A stretch of 64,000 nucleotides of DNA, from NCBI GenBank assembly GCA_001599595.1, contig BCHH01000013.1, positions 354,543 to 418,542 on the forward strand, read 5' to 3'. Every line of letters starts with the position of its first letter. The first letter of the stretch is position 1. The DNA is from Beverwykella pulmonaria. Its lineage: Eukaryota; Ascomycota; Dothideomycetes; Pleosporales; Melanommataceae. The notes beneath the pieces were generated by a model. That model ran no database searches and was not told the DNA's origin. It worked only from the letters and a program-made list of their open reading frames with translations. Made by a program: the position numbers and the translations under genes. This document shows, one piece after another, positions 1 to 11,566 of the stretch.

Positions 1-1222
1 TCTGTTTCAGAACTAGACTGATTGGCAAGTGTGTCTATACTTTCAATAATTCTTTGCAAGCGGATCACGTGGTATAGATCTCGGTCGGTCTTGAATTCAC
101 TCTTCTGCTGCAGCGCTAAACACCCCTCCTCAATGAACTGCGTGCACGGAAACGTATTCATCTTGTCGAGAAGCTTGGAGATGCTGCGCCAGGTAAGCAC
201 GCGTAGATTAGATCCGGAGTTGACTTACGTGGACGAGAGATAGAAGATGCCTGCTGATGCTCTCTGCTCTTCCGGACCCCACGTCTGGGTGCCCGGAGTC
301 CCGGCGATGGGGTCGCGCTTACTCCCAACATTGGTAGGCTTGCTGCGGATGGGCTTGCGATCCAGTCGCATGTCTACAGCGATGGAAATTGCGAGCTGGA
401 GATACTGCGAATAGTACTTGGACCGTGCGTGATATTGGTTCCTGTCGTTTTTGGTCAGTCCCAGGTCCCACAGAGCGCCACCATAGCGCAAGGCTGTCTT
501 ACCACGCCAGCACAATCAGCAGACCCTGCAGATATTCTAGCGACAGGCTGTCGTCGCCGCCCAGCAGCACTTTCTCGCTGACCATGTATTTGAACCGATT
601 GCCAAGCTTTTCTTGTGTATTCAAGTCGTGGAAACATGCGACGGACAGAATGGCGAGGAAGAGAAATGGCTTGTCGTTCCGCAGGCTCCTTCCAGTGGAG
701 TGTGATTGTAGAGCGATGAAGGGGAAGTGGGGCATCATGTCAGACTTGTACAATTCCACCAAGGTGTCAGCCCGCTCCATCGTGAGGATCTCTTCGTCGA
801 TGATGTCGCCATCGGGGGGTACGCTGGCGGTAGAGGATGTAGAGGGCGCATTCACAGATAAGGAAGATATGGCGGAGCCTTCGGGGAGAGACTGTTGGGA
901 CAGGGGCGTGGGGTGCTGGGTGCGGAGGAGGTCTTGGACCTGCTGCTCGAGAGCTTGGATTCGTCTGTGGTGTCGTGTCAGTATGCTGAGAGTGGTCATG
1001 GAGCAGAAGATCCTACGAGTCGCGTTTGGCCGAATTGTCGCGCCGGCGCGCAGGGCGGAAGACGCAGTGCTTCCCCAGTCGGTGGCAGCGGTCGCAGATG
1101 TCAGTGCGCTGGGTGCGGTCGCAGCGAATCTTGAGCATGAAGCAGTTCTGGCATGTTTTCGAGAGAAGCACCGGCGATGCTTGGCCCTTCGCTGGATCGA
1201 ATGCGGCCGCGCTGAGCGACAT
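1..1222 (-). CDS. Zn(II)2Cys6 transcription factor (3' end cut by window edge)
   Basis: Probable DNA-binding regulator of the fungal Gal4-type family. Exons on the minus strand are 1222-1017, 964-503, 441-229 and 183 to beyond base 1. The introns begin GTAGGA, GTAAGA and GTAAGT, and the phases agree across all junctions. Residues about 24-53 hold six cysteines spaced C-x2-C-x6-C-x8-C-x2-C-x6-C, the binuclear zinc cluster. A short coiled-coil-like stretch (IQALEQQVQDLL) follows, as in dimerising members. Downstream comes the conserved middle region (LQGLLIVLAW, then AISIAVDMRLDRKP across an intron), typical of the fungal_trans / middle-homology region. The C-terminal half lies outside the window. 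It is divergent from the P450 at 2545, so it may control that gene, but this is inference only. The start is the first ATG before the zinc cluster. Confidence 0.85.
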
Positions 1223-2544
1223 GGCGAGCGACGTGGATGCGGAGGTGGATGTGGACGTGGACGTGGCCGTCGGCCGTGTTGGAGAGGTTGCGAGGGGTGA
1301 GCGCGTGCCGCCGTGGACGGGTATTTGCGAGTTGGAATTGCGGCGTGGAACGAGGATAGTTCCAGGTCGATGCGGCAGCTGCCAGCCAGAGAGGAGGCAG
1401 CGATATCGATGAGCTGAAGCTGTATGCAGCAGTCTTCTAGAAGGTGGGGCGCAGTCGTCGGCCTTGCACCGTGTCTCGCAAGCTCACAAGCGCCCGTCGA
1501 TCCAGCCAGTCGTAGATTTTCTTTGCATTCCTTCGGCCTTTAACGAAGGATCGAAGAAATGTTTTACCCTGCGACAGCGAGTATGTTTGAAAACCGTTCA
1601 TCATTGAAATTGTCCATTTTGTTGACGCGAGCGCGATTGCGGCGCTGAATTGTTTCCCAAATATGTATCCCAGTCTACACGGAGTCAAGATCCGGATGCT
1701 GAGCCATGCGGTGACGAAACCGCTCGAGCAAGCGCAGCAGAAGGAACCAAAACGCTCCACGATAGGGCTGAAGAACGTTCCGTCTTCGTCCGCTCTCCGC
1801 CCCAGGCCAAGTTGAAGTCCGCGAGCGACTTACTAAGCAGAAGCCGCTCCTCAATCAAATTCACAACTCGTGTCTCGTCGATTCTTCCACAGCACGACCA
1901 GGCCGCTAACGAAACTCTATTGCCGCCCTGAATATGCGGCTCATGTTCCGTGGGCGTCCATTATTTAGGCTTCCGGTCCGCCTCTTTCCACTCAGGTTCT
2001 CATTACTAGATTCGTCCGCCCCAAATGGCGTCGCTGTGGGTGGGTAGGAAAGAATGATACACATCCACATTTGCTTGAGAGCCTTAGTGGCCGGTTTGAA
2101 CTGCCGCCGAACGCGTTCTACGAAATGGCCTTGGCAAATGCCTCGATCATCGTCTAGATCAATCCACACTGAGGACTGGTCGATGACCATTAAAAATGCG
2201 ATTACAAGTGTCCCAACAGCCACCACCCTATCCATTCAGAAGCTCTCGAATGAATGTGCAAGTCCCCGCGCGCTGTTCAGTTTGCTCGTAGATAAACCGC
2301 CGAATGCCTCCGTCGTTTGTGATTGGTGTCGTTTAGAATGGTTGTTCAAATCTGCTCTCTGGTTGGTGAAATACCCCCACCCTCTTTTCTTTTTGTGCAA
2401 CATGAACTGGTGGAGAGACTTCACTGAATGAGGGGTAAGGCTGAGCAAATTACTTATATCAGGCATTTGCTGGTGAGTTTACAGCTCTGGCATCTCCTAA
2501 GGAGTCACTGACTCTTATAGATCCAGTTACTTGCAGGCCCAGAT
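1223..2544. other. Intergenic, divergent promoter region
   Basis: About 1.3 kb lies between the divergently transcribed Zn2Cys6 factor and P450. Open frames here (for example 1437-1760 on the minus strand) have no recognisable domain or splice-supported extension. I see no RNA gene or repeat. It presumably holds both promoters. Confidence 0.5.
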
Positions 2545-4280
2545 ATGATTAGTTTAACGTTAGCCGAGACAGTCGGGGCTGGCATTGCAGCTGTTCTTGT
2601 TTACAATGTCGCCCTACTCATATATCGCCTTTACTTCCACCCACTCTCTCGGTTCCCAGGGCCCAAGCTTGCGGCTGCGACGCAGTGGTATGAGATTTAT
2701 TTCGACCTCGTCAAGAAAGGGCTATTCATATGGGAGATCGAGCGTATGCACCAACAGTATGGTACGCCCTTCATCTCCAACTCTATACCCCCACTATGGT
2801 CAATTGTACTAACGTACAAGAGGCCCAATAATCCGCATCAACCCCGACGAACTGCACATTAAAGACCCCAACTACTATGATGATATCTACTCCGGGGCTA
2901 ATAAAAAGCGCGACAAGTATGATAAATGGATAATGATGGCCGGGGCCCCTCAGTCCACCTTCTCTACTGTATCACACAACCTACACCGCATGCGACGCGC
3001 AGCTTTAAACCCTTTTTTTGCAAAACGCAGCGTTGTTCGTCTTGAGCCCCGCATCTCCGAAAAGATCACCACACTCTGTAATCGACTGGCAGAGTTCATG
3101 AAGGAAGGGGCCGTGGTAAACATGAATACTGCGTTTATGGCGCTGACGTCGGATGTTGTCACTGAGTACTGCTATGGGAAGAGCTATGACCTTCTAGCCG
3201 AGCCGGAATTCAAGCAAGAGTGGGCTAACTTCATGGACAAAGTTATTGAAGAAGCGGCGTTCCGACGCGCTACCCCGTGGCTCACCCACCTGCTTCAAAT
3301 GTTGCCAAATAAATATATTTTGAAGCTTTTTCCGTCCATGGAGTTACTCATCACGTGGCAGAAGGATATTGAGAAGCAGGTCGAAGCGATTTTGAATAGA
3401 AACGGAACAGAAGAGGAGAAAGAGAGCATCTTTCAAGCCTTGAGAGATGACAAACAACTCCCAGCGGCAGAGAAGAGCCCGCAAAGGCTTGCAGACGAAG
3501 GCGAGATTCTGATGGGAGCAGGAAGTGAGACGACGGCGAGGACCCTGGCGTATACGAGCTTCTATATTCTAAGTACGCCTGGCGTAGCGGAGAAATTGAG
3601 AACTGAGCTGACAACGGTGATGACGCGGAGCACGGATGTACCTACATGGCAAGAGCTGGAACGGCTTCCGTACTTGGTAAGTTGTATTGCGTCATATAAA
3701 GATCGTCTGCGGCTGATTTGTATGTGTGTAGAGCGCAGTCATCATGGAAGGTCTACGCTTATCATTCGGTGTTTCGACGAGGCTCCCAAGAGTCGCGCAT
3801 GAGATTTTGCAGTACGGTGAATGGACGATCCCCCCAAAAGTATGTTTTGTACCTTCTTGCGTTCCGTATGCCATCTTAAAGTTGTAGACTCCAATCAGCC
3901 AAACAACATACTTCATCTCCACGGATCCTGACATCTTCCCGGAGCCCTTCGAGTTCAAGCCTGAGCGCTGGGTGCAAACAAACGAACAGAGACTGGATAG
4001 ATACCTAACGTCGTTCAGCAAAGGAACAAGGGGCTGTCTTGGGATAAAGTTAGTCTATTCATTCTTCTTGCCGTCCCAAAGATGTTTATCATGGCTAATG
4101 GCAAATAGCCTTGCATATGCAGAGCTGCATCTCACGCTGGCGAGAGTCTTTCGCAGATTTGATATGGAACTTTTCGACACAACGATTGAAGATGTGAAAA
4201 TGGTCAGGGATGCGTTTATGCCAGCGCCAAGGCTAGGGTCCAAAGGCGTGAGAGTGTTAGTCAAGCGAGAGGTTGATTGA
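2545..4280 (+). CDS. Cytochrome P450 monooxygenase
   Basis: Heme-thiolate monooxygenase, 503 aa, probably anchored in the ER by the N-terminal hydrophobic segment (about residues 9-27). A proline-rich hinge (RFPGPKLAA) follows. Exons are 2545-2761, 2823-3676, 3732-3839, 3888-4048 and 4109-4280. All introns are GT-AG and the phases close. Diagnostic motifs are the I-helix AGSETTA, the K-helix E-G-L-R just after intron 2, the PERW motif, and the heme loop [10 protein letters not shown] with the cysteine ligand. The N-terminal half ([12 protein letters not shown], then [13 protein letters not shown]) resembles the CYP58/trichodiene-oxygenase-like group of fungal secondary metabolism. That subfamily assignment is tentative and the substrate is unknown. 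It lies divergent to a Zn2Cys6 regulator. Confidence 0.9.
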
Positions 4281-4941
4281 TCGTCCACACTCTACTTCCC
4301 CAGGATCGATGGTGTCGGAGCCCGATCTCGCCTTCACGACTAACGTATGGAGCCACCATCTACCCGTCTTAGCGCATAATCTTGGTATGCATGCTCATCC
4401 TCCGCCCTCGTATCACATCATCGTAAAGTGCGTCATTATATCTTCATCCCAATCATTTCGTTTACAAACTGCATCTCCACCCCTTCTGTCCTTACGATGT
4501 CCCTCACGCATATCCTGACGATGTAAAAAGCATTCCGAGTGATCGACAAAAGACCGCGTTAGTGGTACCCAAGCTTCTAGGCACCAAGGCGCGCCAAGTA
4601 CTTGTTCGAAACATCACAATCGATCCCCACTCCTGCATCGCACTGCATCTGGATTTGCAAAGTACCAGGACGTTATCTGCATAATGCTAGTGGAGTCCCT
4701 TCCTTTAGTGAGTCTCGGACGGAATTGCAATCAAACAAGTACGGAGTACAAAACGACTCCGTCACGAGGACACATCGGTAGGTCTCGGCGTGTTGTCTAG
4801 AAGCTTGGGGTCAAGCCGGGAGTGGATGTTCCTGTCTTGGTGTTTCTTGTTCTGTGCGTTGTTAATTGAGGTGCGTGGAGGATGCTTGTAGGTGCATTCA
4901 GGTTTCGACGATGCGACGTCACATAAGACAAACTTGTTAAG
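4281..4941. other. Intergenic
   Basis: No supported gene. Only short frames without domains or splice context. The right end runs into the promoter of the small secreted protein gene. Confidence 0.5.
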
Positions 4942-4949
4942 TATATAAA
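4942..4949 (+). promoter_or_regulatory. TATA box of the small secreted protein gene
   Basis: A perfect TATATAAA lies about 104 bp upstream of the ATG at 5053. A pyrimidine- and CA-rich leader precedes the start codon. This spacing is usual for a strongly expressed fungal gene with a short 5' UTR. Confidence 0.55.
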
Positions 4950-5052
4950 CGGGGACGCACTAATATCGTTCATTCTGTCACTACTTCGGTAATTATCCGT
5001 TTCTCTCTGATCAATTCATTCCACGGATTCTCCGCCAGTCCACCCACCAACC

Positions 5053-5256
5053 ATGCAGTTCTCCTTCCTCATCATGTCCATGCTGATTGCCCTTGCCTCC
5101 GCACTACCAGATCCAACGCCTCAAGGCTTCTCGGGCTCGTGCACAACAAACGACTGCGGGGCTTCACACCAGGTTTGTGGCTCTGGATACCTGTGCGTCG
5201 GATATCCGACATTGGATCCTGCGACTAGGAAGGGGTGTACTTGCTCGTACGTGTAA
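5053..5256 (+). CDS. Small secreted cysteine-rich protein
   Basis: A 67-residue intronless protein. Residues 1-18 form a clear signal peptide (hydrophobic core FLIMSMLIALASA), followed by a short proline-containing segment. The mature part is about 45 residues with six cysteines in the order C-x4-C-x6-C-x5-C-x13-C-x1-C, enough for three disulfides. It has the size and composition of apoplastic effectors or small antimicrobial-like proteins of fungi, but I recognise no family and assign no activity. A TATA box about 100 bp upstream and the good signal peptide argue that it is a real gene. Confidence 0.75.
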   Translation: MQFSFLIMSMLIALASALPDPTPQGFSGSCTTNDCGASHQVCGSGYLCVGYPTLDPATRKGCTCSYV

Positions 5257-5685
5257 AGAACATGAATACGCACAAGGAAAAGATGGCGAACAAAATTACG
5301 ATGGGACAGGTATGAAGGGAGCAGCCTAATGGTGTGAATGATCGATGGGCTAATGGAGGCTTAGTTTATACGGAAACTTTGGAATCGAAAGTTCGGCTGC
5401 ATGTGAGATGAGGGCAGGGTTATCTATAACATGGGCACGTCCGAAGATGGCTTGACTAGGGAAGAGAAAGGAACACATTCCACTTAACATTGGTTATGGT
5501 TTTTTTCACGTTGACTGCTTGCTAGTTCCCTAGACCCTCTTATAGATACAAAGCTATCGTAGCTTGTTTCTCGGAGGTAAGAGTGGTGTGGAAGTTCCCA
5601 AGTACTTTTCTTTCTAAAATATGCCCATCACCCATGATATCGATCTCAAACTTCAGATCGCTGTCCATTTCAATTTTTGCCTCTG
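5257..5685. other. Intergenic
   Basis: Between two convergent genes. No domain-bearing frame and no repeat seen. It presumably contains both 3' ends. Confidence 0.4.
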
Positions 5686-6338
5686 CTAATTCCTTTCACA
5701 CTCCTTCGTCACCGTATATTTCACATCATCCAACGCGAGTCCGCCAAACATATCCCCACCATTATCCGCCCTCGCAATGCTGAACCCCACACTCTTTAGC
5801 TCCTGCCATTCTCGATTGAACGTCGTCTTATTCATCTTGAAATCCTCAATCACGTGACCTGGATCCAGTCTCGGATAGTTGATGACACGCTTAATGATGT
5901 GTCCATTGGCCTTGTGGCCCCAGATGCTGATCGCACATTCGGGCTGCGGGATGCCCGAGTCACACGCGAAGGAAAAAGATGACAGAGTGAAGGTTTGCTT
6001 TGGTGGTCTGTCCAGTGTCAGAAACTCATAGATTCAAGTAGAGGGTGAGGTACGAACGAGGTAGGGACTGAGATGTTTCCGCTTCCACCAAATGCCATTG
6101 TCCACTGGTTTCCAGACGTTGGCGGGATAAAACCGTCATACTGATCGACTTGGAAAGTAGTATATGTCAAGCCATTGTACGGCGATGGAAGGGGATTCGG
6201 CCCTGGTTCGACAAAGGGGAGGTCGTCGTACTGCGCGACATACGTCTTTGAGCTGGGTCGGCAATGTTGGTCGTCATGGGCGATTGGGCTCGCGAGTGCA
6301 ATCGCGAAGATGTGGATGAGAGCAAGTATTGTCTTCAT
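5686..6338 (-). CDS. Secreted protein of unknown function (frame break or tiny intron near 6020-6046)
   Basis: The start at 6338 gives a signal peptide (MKTILALIHIFAIALASP). The mature protein continues with YNGLTYTTFQVDQYDGF and GNQWTMAFGGSGNISVP. A second open segment reads from about 6023 to the stop at 5686 (TFTLSSFSFACDSGIPQPEC at its start, MFGGLALDDVKYTV near the end). The two segments look like one protein but lie in different frames, separated at about 6020-6046. A GT at 6046 with AG at 6018 would restore phase, but the intron would be only about 29 nt, so a frameshift is equally likely. This resembles a family of secreted hypothetical proteins found in moulds; I cannot name a function. 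The two late cysteines may form a disulfide. Confidence 0.6.
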
Positions 6339-8380
6339 CTTGAACCTTGAACCTCAAAAGTATCCGTAAGTATATTTTGTTTGTTTAATCGCAGATTCTC
6401 GGGCATTCGCCCACTCTTAAATCGCCCTTCCTCCCCACCTCTCTCCACCACTCCACTACTTCTTTAGCACCGACACGACGGTTCAATAGTAGCATTCCTC
6501 GACGCTAGAGACTCATTGGATACAACCTCGTGTCCATCACAGCAGCTGGCCATGGACAAAAGCGAGTACGGTCGAGAATGCGATGGTACGATCCAGCTAG
6601 CTATATTTAGCATATCCCAGACGGTCGTGGCGTTGCTTGGCGAAGATCGTGGCGAAGATCATGGGGATCACTGAGCATTTTGAATGAGGATGTGAAAATG
6701 TGAAAATGTGAAATGTGAAATGTGAAACGATCTGTTATGATGGCTAGTGAGTTTCTGCGCAGCTGCTTTGTCACCAATCAGAAAAACTTTCGCTTTGGTG
6801 TTAACATTCACTTTCTAGCCATACTAGTGCCCGGCCCGCAAAGAGAACCCTGCTGCGACCTCAACAACAAGACTCTTCAATTCTTCCTACTCACAATTTC
6901 ACATCTACCGCATTCTAAAGCATCCGAAAGATTTTCCGAAAGTCTGTTCCTCGTATATTCATTCCTTCTGCCCTAAGCTCTCCCTTAGCAGCTGGCAACA
7001 CCGACTCAAGTATCGAACAAACCCGCATCGAATTATGGAATATCGGGTTGAACCCCCGATTTGGCTGTCGGAGTATTATTCCATCCTTGCTCTGGGCATC
7101 GCATCTCAACCAAATCATCCTCTGGAATCGCGCTACAAACAGCCTTATCAACCACCTCCGGGACTCTCGAAACCTAGCCATTCCGCTTCCTTGACCTGCC
7201 CGTCGAATTGTGATGCATATTGTAGGAGCTCCTGCCCCACCGCTCTATGTAATACAATGTTTGAGTGGAGGAACGGAACCAGCTTGACGACAGAATCAGA
7301 GGAAGCGCCCTTGATTGCTTTGACCCCCGAACAGCTCCTGGTCTAGGTTCTAGCGACATGTCATACTATTCATGAAGTGGCGAAGGAAATTACTCAAGCA
7401 AATATTGAAAAGGACCTTCTCGACTTTGGGAGACATATACGATGAAGTCATATCGTATCGGCTTGGTATCTTGGGTTTCAAGATAACCCTGCTACCGATT
7501 TTTTTTTCAATGGATACAGAACCAGAACTTGATTCGCTCTCCATATTTCGACATCAATAACACTCTTTACAATAGTCAGTACGTCTTCGCACAGAGTGTT
7601 GTCTCTCGCATGATCCTCCAGACATCCAGAACATGATTTCAGGAGTCGAATACGAACCCATGCCTATAATTGCTATCAAGCTCCATGTTGAGAAAGCCTA
7701 CCCTTTTTCAGGAACGTACCTTGGAGACTTGAGCCCAGAGAGGCACTGGAGGGACGGTTATTGGCGTGGTGGTCCAACTCGCTCCCGCAGGCATTCCTCC
7801 CACGCAGACGATAGGACGGAGAGTATTGCGAAATTAGCACCGCGGACCAAGTTAATTTACAAAGACAGTTTCTTAGCCAGCTTACTAATATCCACTGGGC
7901 GTTTCGATTTTCGCGTTCGTCAACGGAAATAACTGAGAATCTCCAGTATTCGACCGACAGGATGACCTGAAGACGTGTGACTGGGATGAAGAAGAATGGT
8001 TAAGTTAGATATGGTTTTCTTCCTTGCAAATGCGTCATGCTGCTCTGAACACTCTACACAATTCCTTTGGACTGAGCGAGACGATAAGAACAAGGACAGT
8101 AGCACTTCGGTTTAGACGTTGAATGGGTGTGCTTTTGCAGGCAAAGAGCGATTTATAACGCATAAAGACATCGACAACGGTGCCGAATCTATTCTTTCTT
8201 CTCTTCCGTAGGCACCTCAAGATGCTCTAAGATAATAGTGCGTCAGATATTGTGTAAACCCCGCACCGAAAGTAGCAAAACACTAGCCGACTTGGTCATT
8301 AGGCAACACTGAGCGCTTTATTTATCGTACCTTGGGACTTCAACCCCTCGATTTCAACCTCTCATACTAATATCACCCCA
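6339..8380. other. Intergenic with scattered short frames
   Basis: About 2 kb with no intact gene. Frames at 7035-7346, 7372-7560 and 7633-7932 on the plus strand are broken by stops and carry no domain I recognise. They could be remains of a decayed gene. A short microsatellite lies at 6689-6727. Confidence 0.4.
6689..6727. repeat. Microsatellite, ATGTGAAA-type
   Basis: Four to five tandem units of GTGAAA(A)T, with units of 7-8 bp. Confidence 0.8.
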
Positions 8381-9526
8381 ATGCCATCCTTCGTAACCCT
8401 CCCCCGCGAAATTCGCGACGAAATCCTAACCTACGTTATCCTCTCCCCCAAGCGCTCCCCTCCATCCCTTGACCAGACCTTCGAACAACTCGTACAACCC
8501 CGTCAAACATACACTACACCTGCCCTACGATCAACTTTCGGCAAAGATCTCGTCCGCTACCTCCCCGACGATGGATATGTCACCACATCCACGCCGTTAA
8601 TGCTTGTGAGCCGCCAACTTCATGCCGAAACCTTGGCAAATATAAAAAGACTGGGTGCGCTAGCTCATTCGTACGACCTCGATATTATTCTTGTGGACGA
8701 GGTTGTGCTTTGCCCGACTTGGATAAGAGTCCCTGCTCTCACAACGCGCGTTGAGGCAGTTAATGTGGATCTGAGGATTGCGGGGTCTTATTGTCCTGAT
8801 GGGGGGAAGTACAATTCGCTTGGGCGGTACAAGGGATTTGAAATTCTCACCGGTGTGGGCCATGCTATGGCGTGGACGTTGTACTGCGTATTTGAGCGTT
8901 TTGTTAAAGCAGGACCTACAGGGTGCAAGCAAGCTTGTCAAGATGCAAGCCAACAAGGATCAAAGACTAAATCTAGCAAGAAATTCTCAAAAATAAGGAG
9001 TGCGCCAGGCTGCTTCTTCAAGACTCAGCTAGGTCGCATCTTCCAAAAACGAGGTACCGAAAACCAGCAAACCCGTGTAGACATCAGCAAGGATATCAGC
9101 ATCCGCACACTGACCATAAACATCCTTACACCCCCATACATCCTCCCCGTCTACTTCAGCCCCCCCCTAAGCGGCACCTCCACTGTCACGCCAACCTCCT
9201 CACATGTCCTCTCGCCCACCTTTCTCCGGCTCTTCGTTACGAGCTACATCAACTTCGCACTAAGCAATGAAGATGCAAACGCGGTAGAGTTTGGGGCGTT
9301 CTTCTATTTGTTCCTAGATAAGATAGTGGTGAGCCAAGATGGTGAAGAAGTAAACAATTGGGATATCGCGGAGCTATTTGAGAACTTAAAGAAGGGGCAC
9401 TATAATGATAGTGAACAGTTATTCTCAGAGTGGAAGGATTTTGCGAGGGAGGTGAGGAGGGGCAATGGGTTAAGAGAAGTGGAGATTGTGGGTGGTGTTG
9501 CGAGGAGTGTTGCGAGGGGAGAATGA
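8381..9526 (+). CDS. 2EXR / F-box-like domain protein
   Basis: Intronless, 381 aa. The N-terminus FVTLPREIRDEILTYVIL is the LPxEIRxxI signature of the 2EXR/F-box-like family, which is greatly expanded in ascomycetes. A second conserved motif, PLMLVSRQLHAETLANI, sits at about residues 70-87. No catalytic motif is visible; an adaptor or protein-interaction role is the usual suggestion. A lysine-rich stretch occupies residues about 195-230. A decayed paralogue lies at 48159-49553, with matching N-terminal, middle (ISIRTLTINILTPP versus VTIKTLNTNVETPD) and C-terminal (WDIAELFENL versus WDIAQVFRDL) blocks. The start ATG is followed directly by the conserved motif. Confidence 0.8.
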   Translation: MPSFVTLPREIRDEILTYVILSPKRSPPSLDQTFEQLVQPRQTYTTPALRSTFGKDLVRYLPDDGYVTTSTPLMLVSRQLHAETLANIKRLGALAHSYDLDIILVDEVVLCPTWIRVPALTTRVEAVNVDLRIAGSYCPDGGKYNSLGRYKGFEILTGVGHAMAWTLYCVFERFVKAGPTGCKQACQDASQQGSKTKSSKKFSKIRSAPGCFFKTQLGRIFQKRGTENQQTRVDISKDISIRTLTINILTPPYILPVYFSPPLSGTSTVTPTSSHVLSPTFLRLFVTSYINFALSNEDANAVEFGAFFYLFLDKIVVSQDGEEVNNWDIAELFENLKKGHYNDSEQLFSEWKDFAREVRRGNGLREVEIVGGVARSVARGE

Positions 9527-9793
9527 GAGTTGTACTGATAGAGTTGGCCGACACGACCACGAGAAGCCACGTAAAAGGATCCAAGGGGCGATCCGGGGAA
9601 TGGACAAGGGTAGGCTTGCAGATAAACTTAGGCATTAGTTATTCAGTGTATAATTTCGCAAAGGGAGCTTATTTCGTTTGCCACTAAGCATTATTCGAGT
9701 GAAGAAAGTACTGCCAAGCTGAATACACTACCATTAAGCACCAAGAGGGTATCATCAACAGTCGCTAACATACTATAAAGCAGGTTTCAAATC

Positions 9794-10805
9794 CTATTCA
9801 GGTGGCGTAATCACAGGCGAAACCACGCTCTTAAACCCAATCTCCTCCAGATAACCTCCGAAATCACTGAATCCCTTCCAGTATCCAACACTCTCGACGA
9901 TCTCTTGACTTCTCTTGACACCTTCTCTTCCTCCCGGCCCGTAGTAACCAAATTCTCGGATCATCATTAGATTGTCAAATAACTCTTTGCTCCCCTGGTA
10001 CCACTGTATAGGAATCTCGTGGAACTCGCATTTTGTGCCAGTACAATCTTCCACCACCTGGCACACATCCAGTGGCGTGAACCAGCCCGAGGCTGCGAGT
10101 ATATGTTTGCCCATGGTAGCAGTGGGATTAATGAGGCAACTAGCAACAAATTTTCCGAAGTCGGCGGGGACGTTCAGCATTGGTATTTGTGTGTCTGGTC
10201 GGAACAGCCAGGACAGTGAATAGCAATTCGCAGTGCGATCTTTCTTAATTGCGCCGGGGATATTACTCATGAAGTAAGCCGGCAGGACGAAGCTAGCCGG
10301 AACCCCAATCTTAACAATGTACTCGGCGACAATGGCTTTGCTATCGAAGTGGTGCAGGTTCCGCAACTGTCCGCCCGTGACTTTTTCTGCGTATGGTAAG
10401 GAGGACCATACGAGGTGTTCGACACCAGCGTCTTTACACGCGTCTGCGAGGTTCTGGCCCTGTCTCACTTCATGCTCGAGCTTGCCTTCCTCCCAATAGT
10501 TCGTCATGCCGAAGACAACGTGCGAGCCGCACACCACTCTCCTCACCGATTCTTCATGGTCAAGGCTAGCCTGTAATCAGGAAAACAACTATCAGCACAG
10601 TGAGAAAGTCCACACTGACAGACGGAACACATACCTTCACAATCTTCACGCCCAGCGCAAGCATAGCCTGCGCAACAGGCTTACTTGGATTGCGTGTGAC
10701 GGCTCGGACCTGCCATTCCTTCGATAGCGTGGGATGGGCAAAAATAGCATTTACCACGGACGAACCCTGCGCGCCCGTCGACCCGAAAACGGTGATGATT
10801 TTCAT
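9794..10805 (-). CDS. NmrA-like NAD(P)-binding protein
   Basis: 315 aa in two exons (10805-10635 and 10570-9794), with a 64-nt GTATGT..CAG intron and phase 0 at both sides. The N-terminus MKIITVFGSTGAQGSSVV is a Rossmann-fold dinucleotide site of the NmrA/atypical short-chain dehydrogenase type. Further NmrA-like marks are RAVTRNPSK, VVFGMTNYWE and HFDSKAIVAEYI. These proteins act either as redox sensors that bind NAD(P) and transcription factors or as reductases; sequence does not decide. An ATG 60 nt upstream (10865) is in frame, but the Rossmann motif fits best with the start at 10805. A second NmrA-like gene lies at 26385-27453; the two are diverged, not recent duplicates. Confidence 0.85.
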
Positions 10806-11566
10806 ATGGCAGAGAGAAAGTGGGTGGTAGTAGAGCGGACATGCGGGTGGGGTTGGCATGTTCAAAAGTCAGGCCACTTTTTAAATACCAGTGCAGGTGC
10901 GGCGTCGGAGATTAATCTAATATTGGACGGATTTGCGGGATTGAGCTTGGCGCGAATGTAAAGATTTTTGTGTGAAGGTCTTCCTCTTTATATTAAAGAG
11001 AGAGAAGGAAGCGCAAATCCTAGAATATTAGGTAACATACCGGTCCAGCCATGTAGTCTCTGATTGAGACGGAATAGTGAAGGGTTTTGGAGAATACTTA
11101 AATTGCTAGTCATGGGCCTCAACTTTTTTATTTCTTAGATTGTTAAGGCTTTTTAGGCAGTGACAGTAAAGAAACTATCAAGGATTAGCAGCAGGCAGGA
11201 ATTCGTCGTAGATCATTCATAGGACCGAGAGTACCGCACACTCACATCGTGTATAGAAGCTCTGTGAAACGTGAGGCAAATGAATTTAGTACGATAGCAG
11301 AAGTGTTAGAATATCTCCAAAAGATAGTTATAAGAACCAAAGAACCTGGTAGTGCGGGAATCAGCTTTTAAACTTCTACGTGGCAACCCCGCTTCACACT
11401 ACATACATTTCTACCTACTCTGTATCAGCACCTGGTATTATGTTCTCTACCCAAATTGCGGAAGCGGTCATTAGATCGAAATTTTGATCGTCTTCATTTC
11501 GCAATGTTGAATTTATGCGTTGGTGATGCTGGAGGACTATTTTATTCCGTCCACCTTCCCCATTAT
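10806..11566. other. Intergenic, AT-rich
   Basis: No supported gene, RNA or repeat. Contains the promoter of the NmrA-like gene and the 3' flank of the amidohydrolase. Confidence 0.4.

Noticed and set aside
389..1300. 303-codon plus-strand frame over the Zn2Cys6 gene
   Set aside because: Antisense shadow. The minus strand carries the zinc cluster and phase-consistent introns.
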